NCBI RefSeq assembly: GCF_036370855.1
Contig: NC_088113.1
Coordinates: 18,062,501 to 18,126,500 of the forward strand
DNA from: Dromaius novaehollandiae
Lineage: Eukaryota > Chordata > Aves > Casuariiformes > Dromaiidae
Reading direction: 5' to 3'
Length of the DNA stretch: 64,000 nt
Positions 23,818 through 35,248 of the stretch are shown here, piece by piece (the stretch's first letter is position 1; every line of letters begins with the position of its first letter). The position numbers were made by a program, and so were the translations under genes. The notes beneath the pieces were generated by a model that was not told the DNA's origin, searched no databases, and was given only the letters and a program-made list of their open reading frames with translations.

Positions 23818-23990
23818 ACAGCGCTGACAAAGATTAAATGAGTCATCCCTTAGCAAGTGTTCAGCCGGTCAAACTCGGTCTCGGGGGGATCCTAGACCGT
23901 AACTCAAGCTACTTAAATCTGGTCTACATTAGGCTCCTGTCAGCCAAAAATGACTTAATTCAAAGTGTGTTTGGGGGGTAATCACACTTT
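23818..23990. promoter_or_regulatory. Candidate regulatory block with AP-1 site and T-box-like palindrome
   Basis: ACAAAG (about 23827) and a consensus AP-1 site TGAGTCA (23839-23845) are followed by a perfect 8-base inverted repeat, AAAGTGTG (23962-23969) and CACACTTT (23983-23990), with a 13-base spacer. Each arm resembles a T-box half-site. The motifs are seen directly. Activity is inferred. Confidence 0.3.
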
Positions 23991-25489
23991 CCAATGCAAA
24001 CTCAACAGAGCCCAAAGGTGACTGAAAACCCAAGCTGTACAAATAACTTCATGAAAATATCCTAAATATGTAAAACAAGCAGTCTACTCTTCCAAGACAG
24101 CAGGAATCTGACTCAAAATACACCTCAATTAGGTCATGTCTCTGTCTGATACTGTTCCATGGGAAAAAGTTATTAGTACAAGATACAGTAGCAAAGAGTT
24201 TATATTGTCCATGTCTGGGGACTGTTCTTTGAATTTTCAGCAAAGGCTTGCTATTAAAAAAAAAAATCTCTGTGCTGTAAATAGTCCAAAACCAACTATA
24301 ATTTTAGCTTGGGACTTGAGCAGAACTTCAAAATTATTTTAAAAGCAAAATAAAAGATGCTTCGCTTTCATTTCTGAGAAGGCAGAGTTGCTGCTTAGCT
24401 GAGCTTGGATTTGGGGAGCCCCTAATTCACCTACAGAAATAAAGAATGAGACAGAGTTATTTCACAAACTTTTAAACCTATTTGGCACAGAACTCCAAAG
24501 GAGAGAATGTCCCTTGTATCCTGGCAGTTTCCATCACTGGAGAACTCTAATCTAAGGTTTAAAAATTAGAATTGGTATTCCCACAGGATGAGAGTTCAAT
24601 CTTTTTAACAAGGAAACAGCTTGGCTGGCAGCGGTGGTGAGGATTAGGTGTTCTGATGCATTTTTATGAATGGGGACAATCAGTCAGAGAGCTGTCAGAA
24701 AGGCTTTAATTAGGATTACCCAGGCAATATCCAGAAGTGAAGAGGTTCAGAGGAAACCAGATGCCAAATGCAGCCATGTTTTGCTTTGCAAAACACAATT
24801 AGCAGATGGCTAAAGACTCCTTAGGTAAGAGACTCACCACGAGCATACATAGACACACACACATTCGTAGACAAAGAGAAAAAAAACACAAAGAAATCTG
24901 TTGTCCTGATTACACTTCTGGAAAGCCGCTAGAGCAGGACTCATTCCCGTCCCAGTCCCACTGGCTATCCTTGCCCATGCTGCGTATACCAGTGTGAGCC
25001 CGTTAAAAGTGAAGTGCAAATAACGAACCCCATACTATGACCTGATGAGCTATTTCTACATGCAGAGGATTTGTGCCTGGGCGATAAACTGCATAGGAAG
25101 ATGCAGCACGTTTGCCTCCACACCCGCTCCTCCCTTGAGCGGAGGCACTTGGCAGGGGCTGTGTCACGGGCAGCAGGCTCAGTTGAGCCACAGCCATGCT
25201 AGGAGGAGATGGAGAAGCTTTTGTCCTCTAAAATTTCTGAATGGTGCCTCCTAGATCAGTCCCTGAGGCTGGCACGAATCCCTGCGGGCATCTCTCCATT
25301 CAGTTCAAAGACAAAACACTTGCGTGAGCACAAGTTAATCTTTCAAAACACTTGAAAGACTCAACCGCAGATGGTGCAAAGAAAATACTCTCACTCGCCG
25401 CCATGCCATACCATACAAACACAGAGACGCATGAATGGGGATAAAGGCAGTGTAAACAGGCAGCCACCGTCTGTCAGCAGAGCAAATGG

Positions 25490-25850
25490 CCCCTACAATT
25501 AAGAGCACAGGCTCTGTCTGGTTTTGGCATCATTCATTTCTAATGGCGGCTGCCATATCACGTACAGACGCTGTAGGTGAAATTGAGCCTGGAACATGCA
25601 CGATATATCATCTTTATCCAAAGCACGCATGGGAAAGGTATGCTGACACGGGAACGTGACAATTTAAGTGTTGCTCCCGTCAGTCTTTAAAAGCGTTTGC
25701 AGTCAACTTGAACTGCCCAAACTGCTCTATTCTTCGGCTGGAAAGTTAAAAATAATAAAAATAGCGATAGGTGATGAGCAGTGGAGACAAGTGATGCCGG
25801 AATGAATTAGCACGCAAAGTCTTGGGGACTTATCTGTATGCCTTCACCCA
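25490..25850. promoter_or_regulatory. Candidate conserved noncoding block
   Basis: This is unique, mid-GC sequence without repeats or long frames. It contains TAATGGCGGC (about 25541), CGATATATCATC (about 25600), GCGATAGG (about 25764) and GAATTAGC (about 25804). The texture resembles vertebrate conserved noncoding elements. The call is only an impression that an alignment to other birds could confirm. Confidence 0.2.
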
Positions 25851-27189
25851 GTAAATAACTGACCCTTGTAATATTTTGGCACATGTGGTCTTGGTTCAGG
25901 GGAACAGAGGCAAGTGAAAGCTGAAAAAAGCGGTTTCTGTGAGCCAGTCCGTATCAGAAACACTGAGGTGGGGCAGGGGAAAAGGTAGTTTTTACACAAG
26001 AAAATCTGATCCCGGGGGGCTTCCCTGGGGGCACGGGCAGACCGTCTCCTCCAGCTGCTGCAGCAGCTAAGCGATCCCCCGACGTCTCCCTTCCTCACCA
26101 CTTGCCCCTGCGTGCCCGGGCCCTGCAAGCAGCAGCGAGTGCGCTGCATTTCACAGCCGTACGCGCTCCCAGCCCCGCACGTGCACACCCTTTTTCCACA
26201 TGGGAAGCCCGAGGGAGGCCAGACAAAGGGATTTTTCAAAAACAAGGGTGTATTGAGAGCATTGCAGCTACAAACAGGATAAAACAGGACCCAGCCCCTC
26301 TGTCCACCCAGAGGACACCGCTGCAGCGGTACTCTCTGCTTGGGCCAGCACAGTCACATCTCCTTTATCTTTGCAAACCGTGTCCTCAAGTCCCCATTGA
26401 GTTTGTTTCTTCTAACACAGCACTTAGTTAATCATATACCGCAAGAACACAACCCCTTTTGTCAGAGCCCTGCAAGCGTAAACACTATTCAGCCAGTGGG
26501 TAGGTATCACTCGAATTTATGACATTAATGAGGGTCTCCTTGTTTCCTTTCCATTAAGCCTGTGCGACCCAGAGGAAAGCCTTGGCCCCAGTGCACGCAG
26601 AGGGCAGCTGCATCCTGCCCCCCTTCACGCCTGCGGCGGGGCCCCGAGTGCAGCCTAGCAGTGCCTGGGGTCCACCTCACCGCCAACCATGCCCCCCTTG
26701 GAGCACCTCCAGGCAAAGTCCCTGCCCGTCCCAGGATCAAAGCTCTAGCAGCAGCAGGATGGTTTCATCTGGATACTGCAAGGACAAGGACTAATTCAAG
26801 GCTCTACAAGCCTCAGCCCAGAGCCCAGCATCTGACAAACTCCGTTCAGTCTCAGGGCAGGGAACCACTCTCCAGGTGTCCTTTCAAGCCCAAGATCCCG
26901 GGTGAGGCCGAAAGGGTTGATGCCCAGGGGAGAATACCTGTACCCATTGCTTCCTACCCCTTTCTTGCCTACTGCCAGTTAGAAATGAAGATTCAGTACT
27001 GGTAGCCTCTTGTCTTGGCAGAACTGGTGTCCTTGACTTCCCTTCCATGGATGGTCAGCCCAGTTTCATGGGGAGAGACTAAGGTAACTGCAATGAACAT
27101 AAAATTGCACTGCATAAAACTGGCATTCTTCAATGATCTAAAATATACACCTGGCCTCTGGTACTGTAGTGTCCCTGAACCTTACCTTA

Positions 27190-27300
27190 TTTTCACAATA
27201 TGTAGGGGAGGATAGCAAATAGCAGCATTTCTCTTTGAATAGGCAAGAAACTGAGGCACAGAGGTGCATGAGATTAATCTACTAAGATCAAAACATGCCG
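27190..27300 (-). mobile_element. MIR-like SINE fragment, minus orientation
   Basis: The plus strand reads AAGAAACTGAGGCACAGAGG, then GATTAATCTACTAAGATCA. This matches the recalled reverse complement of the MIR core (aaactgaggcacagagaggt, then ...gtcacacagctag). It is a short, diverged relic. The outer boundaries are approximate. Confidence 0.65.
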
Positions 27301-27934
27301 TCATCATTCAGAATAGCAGCAAAGAAAATGTAGCTTGAGTTCTGAGCTAAGTTGCTTAAAGAAGGTCTACAGGGAGGCTGCTATTCAATTTAAACTGCAG
27401 CTTGAAGTCCAGATGTCACTGCATTCACTGCTCACAAGCCCATATTGCCACCTGCGCAGAGGAGAAATAAGCTGCCCCAGGCAGACATTTGAAGCTGGTG
27501 TCTCAGGAGGCATCCAAAAGTTTGTATGTGCCTGTGCCCAGCAGCCTCCAGTGCAGAGGAGACGGAGCAGTTAGGGTTGTTACTATGTGCTCTCATTGCA
27601 GACTTCAGTAAACCATTTCATCCCTCTCCTTCCCACTTTAAATACTGCTTCCCTTCTTTCGGGATGTGGCTTGAATGCTACAGCAATGCAAAGTGGGGTT
27701 TTATGCAAACTCCATCAGCCTTCTCTGGTCAACTACACCATGACATCTCAGCTCCTTAGCTCTTGGAAGACCTTAATGGATTTGGTCTGTTTGAGCAACA
27801 GCAATTCAACAGCAGATTCTGGAAGTGCCTCTGTTGGGATTGAACCTAGAAACAGCCAAAGTCACTCCACGGATGCACCTTGCATTGGCTTGGGTTCAAC
27901 CACCAGGTTTATGGGCAAAACCAAAGATGTGGTT

Positions 27935-28010
27935 GTCTGAGGTAAGTCCAAAGTGGACTTAGTGACCTAAAAGGTCCCTTCCCTGCACTCCTATAACTGT
28001 ATTTCTCAAA
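27935..28010 (+). mobile_element. Possible CR1 LINE 3'-end remnant
   Basis: The segment GGACTTAGTGACCTAAAAGG, followed by TCCCTTCCCTGCACTCCTATAACTG, resembles the end of avian CR1 elements as I recall it (ggactagatgatcttaaaggtcccttccaacc...). The typical terminal ATTCTATG repeats are not clear. No upstream reverse-transcriptase sequence is present, so at most this is a 3' stub. Confidence 0.35.
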
Positions 28011-28380
28011 ACCAAAAATTAGGAAAGAGCTTACGTTGACTTGGACTGGTAAATGGCCACAGACTGTCATGCGTGGGCTGACCTACTGTCATCGCAGGAC
28101 CTACAAAAGCAAGAAGAAATGTGCGTGGGCCGAATTCCCGATTCCATAACCGGCCTCAAAAATCAGATAATACCATGGGAAAATACAGGGATGACCCCTG
28201 GGGGAAGCAATCCTGTGTCCCCCGCAGGCAGCACAAGATAGAGTCAGCTTCCCTGAAAGCGCCTCAAAAGCTGCCTTCGTTGTACAGAACGACATTCATT
28301 TCTGCAACTTCAGTAAACGCCTGATTGCTAAAGATCTAACTATACAACACACTGCTTCAATCTGAGTAATTAAAAAAGCA

Positions 28381-28443
28381 TGTTCTATCAGCCAGCTGTT
28401 TAATTAGCCAGGCTAGTAAGTACAGCATGTAGCTAATAGAACA
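28381..28443. repeat. Imperfect inverted repeat in AT-rich unique DNA
   Basis: The arm TGTTCTATCAGC (28381-28392) pairs with GCTAATAGAACA (28432-28443), 11 of 12 bases, across a 39-base spacer that includes TTTAATTAGCC. It could be a chance palindrome, a pair of regulatory half-sites or a weak hairpin. Confidence 0.4.
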
Positions 28444-28946
28444 GCTTTAAATTATCAAAACCAGCTATTCCCACTGCTCAGTTTATTGGAAACAATTGAC
28501 ATACGTAACAGGAGACATGACTGCAATCTGTCCTTGTTGGTACCACCCTACTGTGGGCTGCTATGGAAATACCGCGGGTCTGAGTACATGCTCTTTAGTA
28601 CGCTCTCAAGGGAAAAAGTGGACTAAACTCAAAAATAAAGCAAGGGTTCCCATCATGGAGAAAATTCCCTTGGAGGATTTGTATTGCCCTGGCCATAGTT
28701 AGCTTTATGTCATCTCTGACCTCCCCAGTCAGCATGGGAGATTCCTTGGTGGTCTGGAAGAGGGTAGTGCCGAGCTCACCATTTCTGGGGAGATCTTGCA
28801 GGCCTCCTGCGTTGGAAGCACTCCAGTGAGATAAGACTGTCACTGAATGATGAGCCCCTGAGGACTGCTGACACCGCGTTTCTTTTCAAATGCAAGCAAT
28901 TGTCTGTGGTCCAAGAAAGCATTTCACACTGCCCAGCCCAAACATC

Positions 28947-29054
28947 TGAAAATCCCCCTCTCCCCAGCTGAGTTCTGCTTGCGAATCTCAATTTAATTTT
29001 TGAAAATCCCCCTCTCCCCAGCTGAGTTCTGTTTAAGAATATCAATTTAATTTT
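28947..29054. repeat. Two-copy tandem duplication, 54-base unit
   Basis: Copy 1 is 28947-29000 and copy 2 is 29001-29054. Both begin TGAAAATCCCCCTCTCCCCA, continue GCTGAGTTCTG and end TCAATTTAATTTT. They differ at only a few positions in the middle (CTTGCGAATC versus TTTAAGAATA), so the duplication is fairly recent. Confidence 0.95.
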
Positions 29055-32000
29055 CATTAAGTTAATGAACTCCAGTGTTTTCCACCTGCCTTTTGATTTC
29101 TGGACCATCTTTGGCTTGTATTTCAAGTTTTTCCCTACAGCCTTTACGAGCAGAAAAACACATTTTAAAAATGCAAGCAGAAAACAAAGCTTCAAGTAAA
29201 ACATCTGATACTGTGGGACATGATAAAATCACTGAAGCTGGCAGAACTGGCAGGCTGCCCTCCCCTCCTCTATCTGTGGCCCATGTGAATCGGCCTTTGT
29301 TTGCTGCAGATTCACTCCAGCAGTTTCTCACCAAAAATTAAACCCTGTTTTATCCAAACCTGGCCCAGAGGGCCTCTGGCTGCTAGCCAGAACATACATA
29401 GCATTTCTTTTTATTTGCTCTTCCTTTCTCAGTCTCTTTCCCTTCAGGATTCTGTTCCCTCCCGATTTTACTGATTAAAGCACTTTCTTTCACGTCAATA
29501 CGTTTGTTCCGTATTGGCCTTTGGGGTCATAAGGAAGTACAAATTATTACGGACTTAAAGGGAGCTGGGAGAAAGGCAAGGAGGAAAGGGGATATTCGAA
29601 AGCATTCCTTCGGTGCTGACACACGCCCTGATATTAGCCTTGCGATGATTCAGAAGCGGGAGGGAAATCGTGATGTCTGCAACGAGCCCGGGGAACACGC
29701 GGTTACCGGGAGGGCCATGTCCAAGGACCCACTGTAAGCGCCGTGGGACGTCAGGCCCCTCCACGGGTGCTGCTGGGCTGGACCCAGGCATCCTGGATAA
29801 AGTGCCCCAGGCTTCGGCTTTCCCATAAACGCAACCGAGTGACTCACCCTGGACTGCTTTTCCTGAGCCCACCGCAATATACAGTGCCATTTCCCTTAAT
29901 GTTATAGCTTTAAAACTGCAGGGAAGATAACACCCAACCAGCAGCAGGCCTTGGCACAGGCCCAGGGAAGTCCTGTACTCCAGCAGGGAGACAGATGCCC
30001 AGTGCCAGGGACAGTCACTCCAGACCATGCCTCTGCTACATGCATCTGGCTCACGTGTCTCACCAGTCTGGGCCAAACTTGTCCTACCTGGACATGTCCA
30101 TGCTGCAAGCTGCTTTCTGCCTTGCTCCTCCTCTCCTCTTGCAGAACGTAGGTTCTTGGCTTTGCTCCTAATGAACTTCTAGGCTGCTGTCACACACCAC
30201 CACCTCCCCAGTGCCAGTCCTCTGCTGTTGGGTTGCTGCCCGGAGAGTTAACAAAACATCAGGTTAATAATCTTGAAGTGGAGATCGCTGTGGGCTAAAC
30301 CTGCCTACGAGGCTTAGAGCTGGGTATAAATCTAGGGGACTTCAAAGGCAGATGGAATCTGCATCTAGAGGCAATGAATCCTGCCCTTCTTCAGCACGTG
30401 GAGGTCTGGGATCAAAGGCTTTTCCTGTGTGCAGTGCACAGGTGCTGTCACCTTCCTCATTCTCCAGGTTTGGGGAAAATAGTGCCAGTGGAGTCACGGG
30501 CATTGCAGGAAGCATCAGCCAGCCGCTGCACACTCGCCCCGTACAAGCAGCCGTGCCCCTCTGGGGTGCCGGCACCTTGCTCTGACTTTGGCCTATCTTG
30601 CTGGCTCTGTTTTCTCTCAGAGTCCCAAAGACAGGAGTGAAATCTCTGAGCTGGCAGAAAAAGCAGAAGCACATGGGGAAATATCAGGGGCTTGGAAGGA
30701 GTGGAAAGGCTTACTTCAAGACTTCGATGTCTTCCTTCCCATCCTCCTATCTGCTCCGTTCCTTCTTCATTACCTAGTTACCATTTCCACCTTCAAGCTC
30801 CCTTTCCTGATCTTAGAGATCTGACTGTGTGTGGGCCCCTTCCAACAGATGACTAGCTCCTGCCTTAGCCATTTCCCTGCCTCCCTGTTCCCTGGGAGCT
30901 GAGACCTTGTGCAATTGCCTGGCTGCTTCCCCCTAAGGGCTGGCTAAATCACCTTGCCTTCCTCTGATAAGACCTTGCAGCATTTGTTAAAGAGCATGGA
31001 AAAAACAGCTATATATACAAAGACCTCAAGCAGACTACAGTATGAGATCTTTATCCAAATCTAAAGTCAAAGGACTTTTTAAATCAATTTGAATTTAAAC
31101 AAGATCCATTCTTCCCTTGTTTCTCTCCAAAAATCAGCCCTAATCGCAGGGCGCTTTCATTCTCTCAAAAGCTGGAGAACAGAGTTCGTCCCTGACGCTA
31201 GTGCTGGGCAATTTATCACAGGAGATTACCCGCGGAGAAGGTCCTCATGTGATTAGGATTTGCCAGTCAATTAAAAAATGCCAACGTTTCTAACAAAGAA
31301 GCTGGGATTAAGGAAGGACTGCAAAATGACTTCTTTTCCTTTCTGTCTCTGATGTCCACCTTGGGAATCTACCCATCATTAACCCCGATGCTCCATTCAA
31401 GCCAACTGGAACAAGCAAAATTGCTTCTGAAATTTCATTACAGTGGGAATCGTACAGCTAGTTCTGCCATCGAGGCAACCGGGTCTCTAGGAAAGCAGGC
31501 ATAAAAAGCTGTCTTATGTCTTAGACTTTATCAAAAAGATTCCAACCATGTGTTTAATGCAAGTGATTACAGTGCTGCTGCTGAGGTCATTTCTAACGAG
31601 CAGACGGGAAAGGGCTACTCCTTTTTGACATTAACCACTATCAGACAGCTCAAAGGAATACAGCGCTGCCAGTTAGAAAGTACAGGCTTTTACAAAGAGC
31701 ACATGGCAGCACAGTGCTTGCGTAGTGATCTGAAAGTCTGGGCACACACAGACCGTAAATGCACAAAGAAAAAAAAAGAAATCCTTCCCAAGCAGATCTC
31801 TTCCAGCAGGCAACAGAACAGTACCTTCCCTCCAGATCTCAGTGTGGCTTTCCTCGAAATTTTCCTGCAGTCGTGACCACTGAGCACCTCTCAGGTCCTG
31901 TCACATGCTTGCTCCTTCCTCGCTGGTCCAAGAATGACCTGCTGGAACGTGCCCAGTATTGCTGCATTTATGCTGCATCAACCCTCCTTACAAGCAGGGA

Positions 32001-32814
32001 GGGCCAGGCGTGGAGAAGGGAGCAGACCCACTCCAGATGCTCTCTGGATTTCCAGCTCTAGCGGCAGCAGTTCCAGGTTTGTGGCTTCCCTGCTCTTTAT
32101 CTACCAAGCCCCTCTGCCTCTCTTCAGATCTCACCTCTCTTGTCTTCTGCTGTGCTCCATTTGCCCTCCCTTTCTGGCCGCGAGACGGGCTGCGTCCAGC
32201 TGCGAAACATCTCCTATTCACCTAGCGCAATGCGTTTCAAAACAGCGCAGGAAGCAAAGCATATCACTGCACAGTCTCTTCCATACTGGGTGACGTTAAA
32301 TTGGGACGGTTTGAAAGCAAGATCCCAGGCTCGGCTTTTATGTAAGCGGCTCATTTCAGAACAGGAAGAAGAGCATGTTACCCGACCCACGCTCACCTTT
32401 CACAGAACGTTTCTATCCACCACTTTCTTTCAGTGACATTCTACAACAGTAAAAAAAAGATGATTCTGTCAGTAATTTTCCATTTTATCAACCTCTTCCC
32501 CTAAACTCTGCACCCCAGAGCTGTTCATCTGGGATACCAGTTTGCAACTGGTAGGCAGGACAACCAGCCTGCCCACCTCCTTCCACGCCACGGTCTGCCA
32601 TGGAGACTTGATGCATCTGCTTGATAGACACCAAGCCCCACTGGTTCATACCTAACTCTCCTCTTCGTGGGGTGAGTGCAGCGGGGTCGTCCAAAACACC
32701 AGGTCCCTCAGAGCTGACCCCAGCACCCTGCTCCGGGCAAGGCCTCCCAGCAGCCTTTACGAGGCCACGCCGTGATCTGGAGCCATGACCATGGGGGCCA
32801 CACCGCCTCGCCCA

Positions 32815-33195
32815 AAACAGCCACGCAACACAAGAACCCCCAAACCACCCAAACCAGCCCAACTATGAAAACAGGCAAAACACCGTGAAAAAAAACCCAA
32901 ATTAAAAAAACTATATAACACAGAAAAGACAAAACCACAAAATACAAAACACCAAAAAATCCCTAAGCCACACAACTCAAAAACTGAAGAAGTCCCAAAG
33001 CAACCAAAACCACCACACAACCCCCCCAAACACCAAAAACCCCACACGACACAGAGACAAAGAGAGAAAAACAACCAAAACTACACAACTCCACAAACAA
33101 CAAAAAAGCCCCAAAGCAACCAAAACAACCGCACCACACAACACAACACCCCAAACAACCACACAACACAAAAAATCCCAAACAACTCAAAACCG
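32815..33195. repeat. A+C-biased low-complexity tract (about 380 bases)
   Basis: The plus strand is overwhelmingly A and C, with very few G or T, as irregular CAAAACC, CACAAC and AACCCC motifs. It is not a simple microsatellite. A larger repeat is hinted at: CCAAAGCAACCAAAACCACC near 32994 recurs with small changes near 33110. The complementary strand is G+T-rich and gives artificial Trp/Cys/Phe/Gly-rich frames that should not be called genes. Confidence 0.9.
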
Positions 33196-34451
33196 GTGTA
33201 TCAGAAACTAGAGTATCATTTGCTGGAAGAGGAAAGACAAAATGTGACCCAGTTAAATCTACAGAGTATTTCCTGATACAGTTGCTAGACTAACAGCAAG
33301 GTCACGCTTCTCTCCAGTTCCCACTAATAACTGCCACATCCAATGGCCAACTACAACACAACTCGGTTTTCCTTCCACGTAGCAGGAAGGAGCTGCTGAG
33401 AAGTCCCTAAGAGCCGAGTCCTGCCAGACACAGTGCCTAACACTGACTGGGACCAAATACTTTCTCCTGGGGATGCTCATCTTCTCGCATCTACATCATT
33501 TTTAACAGTAGAGCCATAATTTTCTATCAAAGCTGTTCCCCTCCTCCCAAGAAAAACTGAATTTCCCCCCTCCTCAAAGGTCTGCCTCATTTTTGTCAAG
33601 CCATAGTACCTGAAAACAAGTGTTTGAGGCCAAACCAGAGCTAAGATGCACAGACTACCACGGTGCTGCCTCCTGTCTCCTCCTCAAGCTCCATCTGCCA
33701 CCAAGCAGCGTGGCTCTGCGGCACCAGCGATGACACCGCAGGGCGATGGTGATGCGATCTGCAGGGTCACGCTTCAAGGGCTGTTAGGTATCTAACAGAG
33801 GAGCCAGGAGAGACATTGGCAACGTTTCTTAACAGAGACTTTTCAGACTCCAACACACACTTTTGTCTAGAAAATCAGAACCCAAAGTCAACGTTTTCCA
33901 CTGCTAAAACCCCTCCATACTTCTGGCAAGTTGTTTTTGCCAATATATGTTGTTTTATTCATGAGTGCATGTCCTAGCTTTCCAAGTGACAGCCAAACAG
34001 TAGTTACGGGCATGTTTATTCAAACGATAACATGTTTTCCTCCTTCTCCCAAAGGTCATGCAGACAGTCAGAACCAGCACCCCCACAAACATTTTCCAGG
34101 AAATAGTGTCTTTGGGGAACCTGAAAGACTGAGAATGGAAGTTGTTGATCAGAACAAGCAGCTGTACCTCCCTGGAGGCGACAGGCCATGCAGAACGGGA
34201 TGCTGCATGACGTTCTGTTTAAATTGGGTGGATTTATGAGCTTCTCTGATAACAACCGCTATCTGGAGCTAGAATCGGTTACCGCCCCCTTTGCTGGAAT
34301 TCCACTTGGTTTGTTGTGTTCCTGGCTCTGAGCACTGATGGACGCTGCTTGGTGCAGCTTTGTCATCGTGTTGCAACTTTGTGAAGATGGGAACCTAAAC
34401 CTAATGGTGTCCTGTGAATATACGTAAAGGCTCTATTGATCTGAGGGGCCT

Positions 34452-34500
34452 GAGAAGTCTTTAGACTGCGCCAGAGAAGTCGTTAGACTGGACCAGAGAG
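34452..34500. repeat. Tandem duplication, 22-base unit, two copies plus a partial third
   Basis: GAGAAGTCTTTAGACTGCGC-CA (34452-34473) is followed by GAGAAGTCGTTAGACTGGAC-CA (34474-34495) and the start of another unit, GAGAGGT. The copies differ at two positions. No role is evident. Confidence 0.9.
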
Positions 34501-35237
34501 GTAGCAGCAAACATGGCAGCTACAGCTAAGCGCCTTAGAGAAGCAGTAGATTGCACAATGATCAGTCCTCTGCATTGCGCATGAATCCTGGGCTCCAGTT
34601 ATTGATGCAAGAAATGGGTAATTCAGAACAGAATCCCCACTTGCATTACTTTTTGCATTTTGGATTCCCAAAATACCAGAGGCGTTATCTCAAACTGCAG
34701 GGCACTGTAAATCAGAGTCACTCTTTCCAGTACTCAGCTTCGATGTGACCCTCCCTCTCATTACCCACCCGCTAAAGGAAGAAAAGAAACCCCCTGAAAT
34801 GTCCTGCCCCCTTAAATAGCACAGGATTCTGCAAAAGGGAAAAGATACCTGAATTATTTTACCTGCATGTCCATAAAATTCACAGGTGATGCAAAATTCC
34901 CCTGGTGAATAAAGAATAAAACCAATGATAAAATAGTAAGGTAGGACATCTGCCTCTGGTTCAACTCCACCGAGTTTATTAGAGATCATCTTTAAAGAAT
35001 ATATTCCTTGTATGGTAGTTCAAATAACAACACCACCTCACTAACATTACATTTTATGAGCATCCCTCAAATCAATTAGAAGTTTGCTACTTCTTCCATC
35101 ACATTCATTTTAGAGATAGGTAAATTCTGCCAGGCCCTGGCCTCAGAGCTCTGGTTTTTCTGAATGCCTGTGATGTGCACTTGGAGGGAAGCACAACAGC
35201 AAACAGCTCTCTGCTCAGCAGAAATCAGCACAACCCT

Positions 35238-35248
35238 CCCCCCCCCCC
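35238..35248. repeat. C11 homopolymer
   Basis: A run of eleven C on the plus strand in intergenic sequence, next to a short T-rich patch. Confidence 0.9.

Larger units (their letters stand above)
16290..27185. other. Intergenic, LAMA5-RPS21 interval, part 2
   Basis: No gene was recognised. The stretch alternates between AT-rich unique sequence (for example 17040-17360) and GC-rich patches at about 16520-16700, 18720-18900, 22000-22400 and 23550-23770. Blocks rich in homeobox, POU and T-box-like motifs lie at 17460-17960, 23815-24010 and 25490-25850 and are described separately. An A-rich tract is at about 21163-21225. The longest minus-strand frame (206 codons, 21868-22488) lies in the GC-rich patch and looks noncoding. 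Confidence 0.65.
28010..32810. other. Intergenic, LAMA5-RPS21 interval, part 3
   Basis: No gene was recognised. The stretch is unique mid-GC sequence apart from the 54-base duplication at 28947 and the inverted repeat at 28381. Short frames on both strands have no conserved domain. A T/C-rich area without clear repeat structure spans about 30720-30960. Confidence 0.65.

Noticed and set aside
29555-30076. 173-codon minus-strand frame
   Set aside because: No domain, low-complexity composition and no splice or promoter context. Consistent with chance.
32488-33190. Trp/Cys/Phe/Gly-rich minus-strand frames resembling a membrane protein
   Set aside because: They are produced mainly by the complement of the A+C-biased low-complexity tract.
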